From: Spongospora subterranea f. sp. subterranea | Lineage: Eukaryota; Endomyxa: Phytomyxea; Phytomyxea; Plasmodiophorida | DNA length: 64,000 nucleotides | Reading direction: 5' to 3' | Assembly (NCBI GenBank): GCA_049724395.1 | Contig: JAUGWO010000185.1 | Span: forward strand, 1-64,000 | Shown: positions 21,615 to 33,199 of the stretch, piece after piece | Layout: each line of letters opens with the position of its first letter | Numbering within the stretch: position 1 is the stretch's first letter | Program-made: the position numbers and the translations under genes | The notes under the pieces: model-generated | What the model was told of the DNA's origin: nothing | The model's database searches: none | The model's input: the letters and a program-made list of their open reading frames with translations, nothing else

Positions 21615-22095
21615 AGTTGGCTCATACATACACTCTAGTTTATATTTCTACCTGTTCATACATACACTCTAGTGTATATTTCTACCTGTTCAGATATACC
21701 CTAGTGTATACCTCTGCCAGTTCGTACGTACACTCTAGTGTATATTTCTCGTTATTCCCACACTTTCTCTTCTCCGCACCTCTACTTCAACTTTGGTGCG
21801 GACCTGAGAAAGATTGTGGAAAAAAGAAATATAACTGGAGAGTGTTGTCATCAATGTGGCAGAAGTATACACTAGGGTATATTCTGAACCGGTAGAAATA
21901 TACATTAGAGTGTATGTATGATGGTAGAAAATATACGCTGAGGTGTATGTATGAACAGGTAGAAAATATACACTGAGGTGTATGTATGCAGTGGTGAAAA
22001 TATACACTAGAGTGTATGTATGAACTGGTAGAAATATACACTGAGGTGTATTTGTGCAGTGGTGAGAAGATACACTGAAGTGTATACGTAAGGGC
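21615..22095. repeat. Inverted hairpin arrays with a central stem-loop in Cop4
   Basis: The hairpin repeats at about 21615-21755 are in one orientation (CTCTAGTGTATATTTCTACC) and those at about 21860-22095 in the other (GGTAGAAATATACACTAGAG). Between them, CACACTTTCTCTTCTCCGCA at 21770-21789 pairs with GGTGCGGACCTGAGAAAG at 21794-21811. Bases 21826-21850 resemble Copia internal sequence near 24530, so a rearranged fragment sits at the centre. Confidence 0.75.
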
Positions 22096-22124
22096 CTGAT
22101 GAGGTGTCACTTCGACTGTTAATC

Positions 22125-22315
22125 TGAAGGAAATCGATGTCTCCGATGTGAAGGTAATAGTAGAATGAGGTTTATTACTGCGTGGTTATAGCATGTATAG
22201 GTGGGAGAATATAGGGGGGAGTGCACTAATAGTCGAAATACAAAGTCCGTCGACTGGGGATACGCACCTTTCTTGGAGAATGTCCGTACTGGAGGCTGGC
22301 AAGTTGTATTCAACA
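22125..22315 (-). repeat. 5' LTR of Cop4
   Basis: 191 bp with the same termini as the other LTRs. Downstream on the minus strand is GATTAACAGTCGAAGTG, the likely primer-binding region, then the hairpin leader. Directly next to it, after GGTAT, begins the 3' LTR of Cop5. Confidence 0.78.
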
Positions 22316-22320
22316 GGTAT

Positions 22321-22551
22321 TGAAGGAAATCGATGTCTCCGATGTGAAGGTAATAGTAGAATGAAGTTTATTATTGCGCGTGGTTATAGCATGTATAGGT
22401 GGGAGAATATAGGGGGGAGTGCACTAATAATCCAAATACAAAGTCCGTACAGTCACTCTTATGTTATGCATTTGCCGTGGTTGCGCCCACTGAGGGTACG
22501 CACCTTTCTTGGAGAATGTCCGTACTGGAGGCTGGCAAGTTGTATTCAACA
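22321..22551 (-). repeat. 3' LTR of Cop5
   Basis: 231 bp, TGTTGAATACAACTTGCC to GATTTCCTTCA on the minus strand, flanked by GGTAT (plus strand) at 22316-22320. Confidence 0.85.
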
Positions 22552-23302
22552 CGCCCCCTCAACTTGCTGGCTGTGATACCCATGGCTGTGCGACACCATT
22601 TGAACTTGGGAGCGTTCACTGGCTTCGTTAGTCCATCCGCGATCATGGATTCTGTTGGGCAATACTCTACCTCAATAGTCCCTTGTTCAATCTGATCTCG
22701 GCAAAAGTGAAAACGCAGATCAATGTGTTTGGTTCTTTTGTCGGTGCGCCTGTTCTTGCTGATGGCGATGCATCCTTGGTTGTCTTCAAAGACTCGGGTG
22801 GCTAATTTCTGGCTGAAGCCGAGTTCAGTCAGCATTTGACGAATCCATATTACCTCGCGCATTGTTTCGGATAGTGCAATGTACTCGGCTTCTGTTGACG
22901 AGCATGCGACGATCTTCTGCAATGCACTTCGCCAGGCAATGGCTGATCCAGACATCATCAGAGTATAACCGCTCGTGGATCTTCTGGAATCTTTGTCTCC
23001 GGCCCAGTCACTGTCCGAGTAGGCGATTAAGTGCGGAGGTTGCTTGGCTTGAAAGAATAGTCCGCAGTTAGAGCTTCCCTTGAGATATTTTAGGACACGT
23101 TTCGCAGAAGTCCAGTGTTGTTGCCCTGGGTTGTCCAAAAATCGGCATAACGAGGAGACTGCATGTGAGATATCGGGTCTTGTGCACGTGGCAATCCAAT
23201 TCAGGGCTCCAACTAGTTCACGGTAGGGTGTTCCTTGCATATCTTGCATTTGTTCGGCACTCGTTGCACACATGTCCTTGTTCAAGTAGAATCCTGGTTG
23301 TT

Positions 23303-23340
23303 CTACCATACCATACCATACGTGGCAATCCAATTCAGGG
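23303..23340. repeat. Short patch with LINE-tail repeat inside Cop5 RT region
   Basis: Relative to Cop4, about 35 bp are added: ACCATACCATACCATA, the LINE tail and minisatellite motif, followed by CGTGGCAATCCAATTCAGGG. The latter also occurs about 130 bp away in the same element (near 23188). It looks like filler DNA or an extremely truncated LINE tail insertion. Confidence 0.7.
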
Positions 23341-26300
23341 AGTGTCAACTGGCTTACATGTCCCATCATCTGGAATTTTGGAACAATTGTTCCAAAATAT
23401 ACGTCTCCTGGTCAAGTAGGATACCGTCGTTGCTGCTTGAAATCCTCATTCCTAGTAGCCGTTTCGGTTCACCTAGGTCCGTAATTGGAAAGCGATTTGA
23501 TAGTTGTGCAACGATTCCTTCCGCAAGAACAGGACAATTGTGAGCCAACAGCAGATCGTCAGTTGACAGTGACATGATAATCATATCTTCTTTTGACCGC
23601 ATAACGTAGACGCAAGCATCAGAACTGAGTCGTTTGAAACCGAGGTCTTTGGTGATGAATAGATTGATGGTATTGTTCCAGACAAGTCCAGCCTGCTTCA
23701 GACCGTAGAGACTTTTCTTCAGGCGGCACACCAGGCTTGGATCATGAGAAATATAGCCTTTGGGTTGAACCATGGTGTATATTTCTTCGTGAAGTTCTGC
23801 TTGCAAGAATGCTCCGACGACGTCTAGCTGTCTCAATTTCAGTTTCAATGATGCAGCAAGTGCAAATACCAATCGGACAGAGGCGAGATGCGCCACTGGA
23901 GAGAATGTCTCGTCGAAGTCGATTCCTGGTCGCTGTGAGTAGCCTTTAACAACTAGTCTAGCCTTGAATTTGTTTACGAGTCCTTTCTCGTCTGATTTGA
24001 CCTTAAATACCCATTTGTTTTGAATAGCGTTGCGTCCGCTAGGAAGTCTGACAAGTTCCCAGGTTTTGTTGTGTTGTAAGCTGTCAAATTCCGCTTTTGT
24101 GGCTGCTGCCCATTCCTTGCAAAACTCGTTCTCTGAATCCAATGCTTCGCTGATCGACTTCGGGATCGTGACCTGAGTGGCTCGCAGAGTGTGATTGTTT
24201 CGCTGTTGCACCAGCATGGCTGCAGGTGCCTTCCACCATTCCCCCGGAGCACGGCGTGTTCTTGCTCCTCGAGCATTCTGGATATCAGGTTGAGCTACAG
24301 CTGGCTCATCGGATTCGCTTGCATTTGATTGGTGACAAGATGAACTCGAACTTTCGCTGGGTGTACTCAGGGATGAGGATTCGAGGTGTGATGAAAGAAT
24401 GCGGTCACTGTCCTCTGGAGCGGAATCGTCTGTTGAAGGAATGAGGTCACCGTCGTCAGGAGCGGGATCATCGTTGTTTGGTGGGACCTGGGGAGGATTG
24501 TCTGAAAAAATGTCGCCAAGGTGTAATTGGATAGTGCTGTCATCAATCTGGTCCAAGGTTTCCCGTGTGAAAGAGTTCTCGTCGAAGACAGCGTCAGTGA
24601 ACCGAGTGGCAGTAATTTTGTTGGTAGAGCTGCAATAAAAGAGATAACCTTTCTGTTCCATGGCGTACCCGATAAATGTTACCATTGAGCTTCTTGGTTC
24701 TAGCTTGCGATGCAGCTGGTTTGGAAGGTGGATGTACGCATCGCAACCGAACGTTCGCAGGTGCATTAGGTCTGGTTTCTTATTGTGCCAGGCTTCGAAT
24801 GGAGACATGTGTTCCGATAGGTGACTGTGGGGCCTGCGATTGAGGAGATAAACGGCTGTACAAACAGAGGCTGTCCAGAAGTTTTGCTTTAAGTTTGCAC
24901 CGAATCGTATGCTCTCTGCGCAGTCCATGATTGTGCGATTCAGTCTTTCGATCATCCCATTTTGCTCTGATTGATACGGAACAATTTTTCTATGCACAAT
25001 ACCCAGTTCTTGAAACAGCGCCTGACAGTCGTTGGAAGTATATTCGCCACCATTGTCGCTTTGAAAGTATTTAACTGAGAAGCCCTTGTCCAAGAAAAGA
25101 GTATTGACCATTCTGATGAACGTTCTGATTGCTAGAAAAGCCTCGGATTTCCTTCGAAGTAGATAAACGACGGTATACCTTGTGTGCTGATCTAGGAATG
25201 TGATGTAATATCTTGATCTAGAATGGATGCCATCAACTGGAAAAGGTCCGGAAATATCGCTGTGAACGATTTCGAGGGGTGAGCTGGTGGAGTTATTGGA
25301 AAAACGCGCTATCTTGCCTCTTGGCATCTTCCCCATCAAACAGCCATTGCAGAGCTCCGAACGTTGATTGGGTATGATCTTATCACCGCCATTGATGCCT
25401 TGTAGGATTACGTCGATATCGGCATTGTTGATGTGGCCGAGGCGGTTGTGCCAAAGTTGATACAGATTAACGCTTGTCGCAATAGATGAGGCAACGAACG
25501 GTAGATGAGGTATGTTACGATGATCAGGGAACGGGTACAAGTTGTTGGCATCCTTCTTAACTTTGCCGACAAGTTTACCGTCGATGTTGAATATTTTGCA
25601 GTAGTCTCCCTTGAACAAAAACGATAGTCCGTCCGAAGTTGCTTGTCCAATGGATCCAAGATTATTGGAGAGGCCGGGTATGTGTAATACCGGTGAAATA
25701 TCGATGATGGTATTTCCAGTGCCTATTTTGCTGCTGCCGGTTGCAGTTGAGCAAAGACTCTCATTATTTGCCATAGTAACTGTCACAGGATCGGAGTCAG
25801 GCAGAACTTCTTGCAAGGTAGAGGATTCGGGACACATGTGCATTGAGCAGCAACAGTCAAGAAGCCATTCGTCACTGTGTTCATGAGCTGATTGTTGGGA
25901 GAGTGGAGCTACTTTTGATCGTTGGAGGGGATAGACTGAGGCAGACTGTTTAGTGAATAAATGTTTCGGACGTAGCTCGGGATGTTGTCTCGGGATGTTG
26001 TGCCCAGCAGTGGGCATTGTCATGCGAGTTGGAGTTGTGATAGCTGCAGCGAGAATGCCGTTTGACTGAGGTAGCGCATGCTCGAGGCAGGATGGACTGC
26101 CGACACTTCACGAGACCTGTGCTCGAGTTGGGCTTCAAAATTGATGACTTCGCGACGCCGAGTGTATCCAACGTGAGTGAATGCGACAAAACTGGGAGGC
26201 CTGATAGTAGGCGATCAGTCATGTCTTCATCTGTCATATCCGATAGCGCGGACTTTGACTGACTTGAAGGGTGGCAATGTAAGTGGCCATCGGGGCGTCA

Positions 26301-26439
26301 TTCTTTGTGCAGTTCCAAAACTCGGCGATGAGTCTGGTTCTGGTGGATCGTGATTTCTTGCGGTAAAGGCTTTAGCCTTGTGTGCCGTTGTTTCCCACGC
26401 GATCAGTTCATGTCAAGTTCATCTGCTTTCATGAACGAA

Positions 26440-26785
26440 AATATACACTGAGGTGTATAGTGGTGATAATGGATATCCGGAGTCGCATCCGAGGGTCTTT
26501 CTCAACGCGGAGCTTTGATAAATACATCACTACTTGAAGGGTGGCATATGTAAGTGGCCATACAATAGAGTGTATGTACGATCTGGTAGAAAGTATACAC
26601 TAGAGTGTATGTATGAACAGGTAGAAATATACACTAGAATGTATGTATGAACTAGTAGAAAATATACACTGAGGTGTATGTATGCAGTAGTGAAAAGATA
26701 CACTAAAGTGTATGTACAAGCTGGTAGAAATATACACCGAGGTGTATGTGTGCAGTGGTGAGAAGATACACTAAAACATATACGT
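26440..26785 (-). repeat. Hairpin array in the Cop5 leader
   Basis: About nine units of 30-38 bp with the core ATATACACTGAGGTGTATGT or ATACACTAGAGTGTATGT. Stem ATACAC/GTGTAT is kept while loop and spacer (GAACAGGTAGAAA, GCAGTGGTGAAAA) differ from Cop1-3. A 30-bp piece (CTTGAAGGGTGGCAATGTAA) is duplicated at about 26265 and 26533 around the first units. Confidence 0.85.
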
Positions 26786-26820
26786 TGGGGCCTGATGAGG
26801 TGGCACTTCGACTGTTAATC

Positions 26821-27043
26821 TGAAGGAAATCGAGATGTGAAGGTAATAGTAGAATGAAGTTTATTACTGCGTGGTTATAGCATGTATAGGTGGGAGAATA
26901 TTAGGGGGGAGTGCACTAATAGTCCAAATACAAAGTCCGTACAGTCACTCTTATGTTATGCATTTGCCGTGTTTGCCCCGACTGGGGGTACGCATTTTTC
27001 TTGGAGAATGTCCGTACTGGAGGCTGGCAAGTTGTATTCAACA
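26821..27043 (-). repeat. 5' LTR of Cop5
   Basis: 223 bp with the same termini as the 3' LTR. GGTAT lies immediately outside at 27044-27048. The primer-binding region GATTAACAGTCGAAGTG (minus sense) follows at 26820-26804. Confidence 0.83.
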
Positions 27044-27048
27044 GGTAT

Positions 27049-27360
27049 GGCTGTTAGAGAAGTCAGCGTCTGCATAACCAGTTATGGTGAGGTCAAAGAG
27101 GCAGACCCTCACCGCACTATCGACCACAGAGGCGAAAGTTAAATGCTTTAGCTGAACTGCAAAACAAGCAGTATGGCTGTCTAACCTGAGTTTAACCTGT
27201 TTTGGGGGTGTTTATCACTCATCAACGGACCCCGGCTCGAACGAAACACGTCGCCACTCGCATTGGTTTATCCGGCCCCTGGACCGGAACCTGTGTCAGC
27301 GTCGATGACCGGATCTGCGATTGTTGATCTTAGCAGCAAGCTGTGATGGAGATGTTAAAC
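27049..27360. other. Unassigned flank between Cop5 and the 34-bp minisatellite
   Basis: Probably the original target DNA of the Copia insertions. No gene, RNA or repeat was recognised. It is more GC-rich than the host gene island. Confidence 0.4.
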
Positions 27361-27371
27361 CGCTGTCGAGC

Positions 27372-27655
27372 AATGCTGAAATGTCCAAAGTGTGGATTGC
27401 AGCCGCAGAAGGATGGCGACGACCGCATCCTGCCGTGCACGTCAGTGCTGCTGGATCTACCTTGCAGAAAGAAAAGGATGGCATCGATCGCCGTCTTGGT
27501 GTCGTTCGTGCGGGCTAGTAGCAGGGATTGCAGTTCGCCAACTTTTTTTCTGTAAGGTAGATCCAGATGCACTGCCGTGTAGCGCAGGATGACGTCGTCG
27601 CCATCCTTCTGAGGCTGCTGCAATCCACACTTTGGACATTCAGCACTGAGGCTGA
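27372..27655. repeat. 110-bp inverted repeat at the left edge of the 34-bp minisatellite
   Basis: Left arm about 27372-27476 and right arm about 27547-27655 (reverse complement), with a 70-bp spacer. Both arms encode CPKCGLQ..QKDGDD followed by LDLP and RKK, in opposite directions. The first bases of each arm (AATGTCCAAAGTGTGGATTG) are the core of the minisatellite unit that follows, so the array appears to have grown out of the right arm. Confidence 0.85.
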
Positions 27656-30600
27656 AATCCACACTGCAGACATTCAGCACTGAGGCTGCAATCCACACTT
27701 TGGACATTCAGCACTGAGGCTGCAATCCACACTTTGGACATTCAGCACTGAGGCTGCAATCCACACTTTGGACATTCAGCACTGAGGCTGCAATCCACAC
27801 TTTGGACATTCAGCACTGAGGCTGCAATCCACACTTTGGACATTCAGCACTGAGGCTGCAATCCACACTTTGACCATTCAGCACTGAGGCTGCAATCCAC
27901 ACTTTGGACATTCAGCACTGAGGCTGCAATCCACACTTTGGACATTCAGCACTGAGGCTGCAATCCACACTTTCCATTCAGAACTGAGGCTGCAATCCAC
28001 ACTTTGGACATTCAGCACTGAGGCTGCAATCCACACTTTGGACAGCAATCCAGCACTGAGGCTGCAATCCCACACTTTGGACATTCAGCACTGAGGCTGC
28101 AATCCACACTTTGGACATTCAGCACTGAGGCTGCAATCCACACTTTGGACATTCAGCACTGAGGCTGCAATCCACACTTTGGACATTCAGCACTGAGGCT
28201 GCAATCCACACTTTGGACATTCAGCACTGAGGCTGCAATCCACACTTTGGACATTCAGCACTGAGGCTGCAATCCACACTTTGGACATTCAGCACTGAGG
28301 CTGCAATCCACACTTTGGACATTCAGCACTGAGGCTGCAATCCACACTTTGGACATTCAGCACTGAGGCTGCAATCCACACTTTGGACATTCAGCACTGA
28401 GGCTGCAATCCACACTTTGGACATTCAGCACTGAGGCTGCAATCCACACTTTGGACATTCAGCACTGAGGCTGCAATCCACACTTTGGACATTCAGCACT
28501 GAGGCTGCAATCCACACTTTGGACATTCAGCACTGAGGCTGCAATCCACACTTTGGACATTCAGCACTGAGGCTGCAATCCACACTTTGGACATTCAGCA
28601 CTGAGGCTGCAATCCACACTTTGGACATTCAGCACTGAGCTGCAATCCACACTGGCAAGGCTGCAAACCACCACACTTTGGACATTCAGCACTGAGGCTG
28701 CAATCCACACTTTGGACATTCATTCAGCACTGAGGCTGCAATCCACACTTTGGACATTCAGCACTGAGGCTGCAATCCACACTTTGGACATTCAGCACTG
28801 AGGCTGCAATCCACACTTTGGACATTCAGCACTGAGGCTGCAATCCACACTTTGGACATTCAGCACTGAGGCTGCAATCCACACTTTGGACATTCAGCAC
28901 TGAGGCTGCAATCCACACTTTGACATTCAGCACTGAGGCTGCAATCCACACTTTGGACATTCAGCACTGAGGCTGCAATCCACACTTTGGACATTCAGCA
29001 CTGAGGCTGCAATCCACACTTTGGACATTCAGCACTGAGGCTGCAATCCACACTTTGGACATTCAGCACTGAGGCTGCAATCCACACTTTGGACATTCAG
29101 CACTGAGGCTGCAATCCACACTTTGGACATTCAGCACTGAGGCTGCAATCCACACTTTGGACATTCAGCACTGAGGCTGCAATCCACACTTTGGACATTC
29201 AGCACTGAGGCTGCAATCCACACTTTGGACATTCAGCACTGAGGCTGCAATCCACACTTTGGACATTCAGCTGACTGAGGCTGCAATCCACACTTTGGAC
29301 ATTCAGCACTGAGGCTGCAATCCACACTTTGGACATTCAGCACTGAGGCTGAGGACATTCAGCACTGAGGCTGCAATCCACACTTTGGACATTCAGCACT
29401 GAGGCTGCAATCCACACTTTGGACATTCAGCACTGAGGCTGCAATCCACACTTTGGACATTCAGCACTGAGGCTGCAATCCACACTTTGGACATTCAGCA
29501 CTGAGGCTGCAATCCACACTTTGGACATTCAGCACTGAGGCTGCAATCCACACTTTGGACATTCAGCACTGAGGCTGCAATCCACAGGCTGCAATCCACA
29601 CTTTGGACATTCAGCACTGAGGCTGCAATCCACACTTTGGACATTCAGCACTGAGGCTGCAATCCACACTTTGGACATTCAGCACTGAGGCTGCAATCCA
29701 CACTTTGGACATTCAGCACTGAGGCTGCAATCCACACTTTGGACATTCAGCACTGAGGCTGCAATCCACACTTTGGACATTCAGAACTGAGGCTGCAATC
29801 CACACTTTGGACATGCAGCACTGAGGCTGCAATCCACACTTTGGACATTCAGCACTGAGGCTGCAATCCACACTTTGGACATTCAGCACTGAGGCTGCAA
29901 TCCACACTTTGGACATTCAGCACTGAGGCTGCAATCCACACTTTGGACATTCAGCACTGAGGCTGCAATCCACACTTTGGACATGCACTGAGGCTGCAAT
30001 CCACACTTTGGACATTTGGCCATTCAGAACTGAGGCTGCAATCCACACTTTGGACATTCAGCACTGAGGCTGCAATCCACACTTTGGACATTCAGCACTG
30101 AGGCTGCAATCCACACTTTGGACATTCAGCACTGAGGCTGCAATCCACACTTTGGACATTCAGCACTGAGGCTGCAATCCACACTTTGGACATTCAGCAC
30201 TGAGGCTGCAATCCACACTTTGGACATTCAGCACTGAGGCTGCAATCCACACTTTGGACATTCAGCACTGAGGCTGCAATCCACACTTTGGACATTCAGC
30301 ACTGAGGCTGCAATCCACACTTTGGACATTCAGCACTGAGGCTGCAATCCACACTTTGGACATTCAGCACTGAGGCTGCAATCCACACTTTGGACATTCA
30401 GCACTGAGGCTGCAATCCACACTTTGGACATTCAGCACTGAGGCTGCAATCCACACTTTGGACATTCAGCACTGAGGCTGCAATCCACACTTTGGACATT
30501 CAGCACTGAGGCTGCAATCCACACTTTGGCACTGAGGCTGCAATCCACACTTTGGACATTCAGCACTGAGGCTGCAATCCACACTTTGGACATTCAGCAC

Positions 30601-33199
30601 TGAGGCTGCAATCCACACATTCAGCACTGAGGCTGCAATCCACACTTTGGATTCAGCACTTGCAATCCACACTTTGGACATTCAGCACTGAGGCTGCAAT
30701 CCACACTTTGGACATTCAGCACTGAGGCTGCAATCCACACTTTGGACATTCAGCACTGAGGCTGCAATCCACACTTTGGACATTCAGCACTGAGGCTGCA
30801 ATCCACACTTTGGACATTCAGCACTGAGGCTGCAATCCACACTTTGGACATTCAGCACTGAGGCTGCAATCCACACTTTGGACATTCAGCACTGAGGCTG
30901 CAATCCACACTTTGGACATTCAGCACTGAGGCTGCAATCCACACTTTGGACATTCAGCACTGAGGCTGCAATCCACACTTTGGACATTCAGCACTGAGGC
31001 TGCAATCCACACTTTGGACATTCAGCACTGAGGCTGCAATCCACACTTTGGACATTCAGCACTGAGGCTGCAATCCACACTTTGGACATTCAGCACTGAG
31101 GCTGCAATCCACACTTTGGACATTCAGCACTGAGGCTGCAATCCACAGCACTGAGGCTGCAATCCACTCCACACTTTGGACATTCAGCACTGAGGCTGCA
31201 ATCCACACACATTCAGCACTGAGGCTGCAATCCACACTTTGGACATTCAGCACTGAGGCTGCAATCCACACTTTGGACATTCAGCACTGAGGCTGCAATC
31301 CACACTTTGGACATTCAGCACTGAGGCTGCAATCCACACTTTGGACATTCAGCACTGAGGCTGCAATCCACACTTTGGCCATTCACACTGAGGCTGACAT
31401 TCAGCACTGAGGCTGCAATCCACACTTTGGCACATTCAGACATTCAGCACTGAGGCTGCAATCCACACTTTGGACATTCAGCACTGAGGCTGCAATCCAC
31501 ACTTTGGACATTCAGCACTGAGGCTGCAATCCACACTTTGGACATTCAGCACTGAGGCTGCAATCCACACTTTGGACATTCAGCACTGAGGCTGCAATCC
31601 ACACTTTGGACATTCAGCACTGAGGCTGCAATCCACACTTTGGACATTCAGCACTGAGGCTGCAATCCACACTTTGGACATTCAGCACTGAGGCTGCAAT
31701 CCACACTTTGGACCATTCAGCACTGAGGCATTCATTCAGCACTGAGGCTGCAATCCACACTTTGGACATTCAGCACTGAGGCTGCACTTTGGACATTCAG
31801 CACTGAGGCTGCAATCCACACTTTGGACATTCAGCACTGAGGCTGCAATCCACACTTTGGACATTCAGCACTGAGGCTGCAATCCACACTTTGGACATTC
31901 AGCACTGAGGCTGCAATCCACACTTTGGACATTCAGCACTGAGGCTGACATTCAGCACTGAGGCTGCAATCCACACTTTGGACATTCAGCACTGAGGCTG
32001 CAATCCACACTTTGGACATTCAGCACTGAGGCTGCAATCCACACTTTGGGCACTGAGGCTGCAATCAGACATTCAGCACTGAGGCTGCAATCCACACTTT
32101 GGACATTCAGCACTGAGGCTGCAATCCACACTTTGGACATTCAGCACTGAGGCTGCAATCCACACTTTGGACATTCAGCACTGAGGCTGCAATCCACACT
32201 TTGGACATTCAGACAGGCTGCAATCCACAGCACTGAGGCTGCAATCCACACTTTGGACATTCAGCACTGAGGCTGCAATCCACACTTTGGACATTCAGCA
32301 CTGAGGCTGCAATCCACACTTTGGACATTCAGCACTGAGGCTGCAATCCACACTTTGGACATTCAGCACTGAGGCTGCAATCCACACTTTGGACATTCAG
32401 CACTGAGGCTGCAATCCACACTTTGGACATTCAGCACTGAGGCTGCAATCCACACTTTGGACATTCAGCACTGAGGCTGCAATCCACACTTTGGACATTC
32501 AGCACTGAGGCTGCAATCCACACTTTGGACATTCAGCACTGAGGCTGCAATCCACACTTTGGACATTCAGCACTGAGGCTGCAATCCACACTTTGGACAT
32601 TCAGCACTGACTGAGGCTGAGGCTGCAATCCACACTTTGGACATTCAGCACTGAGGCTGCAATCCACACTTTGGACATTCAGCACTGAGGGCTGACATTC
32701 AGCATCCAATCCACACTTTGGACATTCAGCACTGAGGCTGCAATCCACACTTTGGACATTCAGCACTGAGGCTGCAATCCACACTTTGGACATTCAGCAC
32801 TGAGGCTGCAATCCACACTTTGGACATTCAGCACTGAGGCTGCAATCCACACTTTGGACATTCAGCACTGAGGCTGCAATCCACACTTTGGACATTCAGC
32901 ACTGAGGCTGCAATCCACACTTTGGACATTCAGCACTGAGGCTGCAATCCACACTTTGGACATTCAGCACTGAGGCTGCAATCCACACTTTGGACATTCA
33001 GCACTGGCAATCCACATTCAGCACTGAGGCTGCAATCCACACTTTGGACATTCAGCACTGAGGCTGCAATCCACACTTTGGACATTCAGAACTGAGGCTG
33101 CAATCCACACTTTGGACATTCAGCACTGAGGCTGCAATCCACACTTTGGACATTCAGCACTGAGGCTGCAATCCACACTTTGGACATTTCAGCACTCAG
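27612..33199. repeat. 34-bp minisatellite, about 160 copies
   Basis: Unit of 34 bp: GCACTGAGGCTGCAATCC followed by ACACTTTGGACATTCA. Copies are almost identical for 5.6 kb, with occasional truncated or partly fused units (near 28650, 29345, 30530-30660, 31140-31220, 31380-31440, 31715-31790, 32600-32700, 33005) and a GAACTGAGG variant. Minus-strand translation repeats CPKCGLQPQC-like strings, but 34 is not a multiple of three and no long ORF results. The homogeneity points to recent expansion or continuing turnover. Confidence 0.97.

Larger units (their letters stand above)
19682..22315 (-). mobile_element. Cop4: Copia-type LTR retrotransposon fossil, internally deleted, in tandem with Cop5
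   Basis: LTRs at 19682-19910 (3') and 22125-22315 (5', shorter). The polypurine tract AAGTTGAGGGGGCG (minus sense) abuts the 3' LTR at 19911-19924. Internal parts seen: leader with hairpins (about 22095-21860), then RT (about 21534-20600) and RNase H (about 20500-19825: YSDSDWAGD, SSTEAEYIAL, HIDLRFHF, DGLTKPV). Gag, protease and most of integrase are absent. GGTAT flanks it at 19677-19681 and 22316-22320. Broken, with several breaks and a rearranged region near 21600-21860. RT/RNase H are nearly identical to Cop5. Confidence 0.87.
22321..27043 (-). mobile_element. Cop5: Copia-type LTR retrotransposon fossil with both LTRs and most of pol
   Basis: LTRs 26821-27043 (5') and 22321-22551 (3'); polypurine tract AAGTTGAGGGGGCG abuts the 3' LTR at 22552-22565. 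GGTAT flanks both ends (22316-22320 and 27044-27048). Minus-strand order: leader with hairpins about 26785-26440, partial Gag with a C-H-H-C knuckle (about 26400-25960), protease (LLDCCCSMHM), GAG-pre-integrase and integrase (HNRLGHINN, FQSDNGGEY, EQNGMIERLNR), RT (VKGYSQRPGIDFDETFSPVA, LSTDDLLL) and RNase H (YSDSDWAGD, SSTEAEYIAL). Broken, with a few breaks, mainly in Gag and RT. The LTRs differ by several per cent by eye, so it is fairly young but not new. Confidence 0.9.

Noticed and set aside
27612-33199. Short minus-strand ORFs repeating CPKCGLQPQC, as if a zinc-ribbon repeat protein
   Set aside because: A 34-bp unit shifts frame every copy, ORFs stay below 90 codons, and they end at unit variants. 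Only the flanking arms look truly coding.
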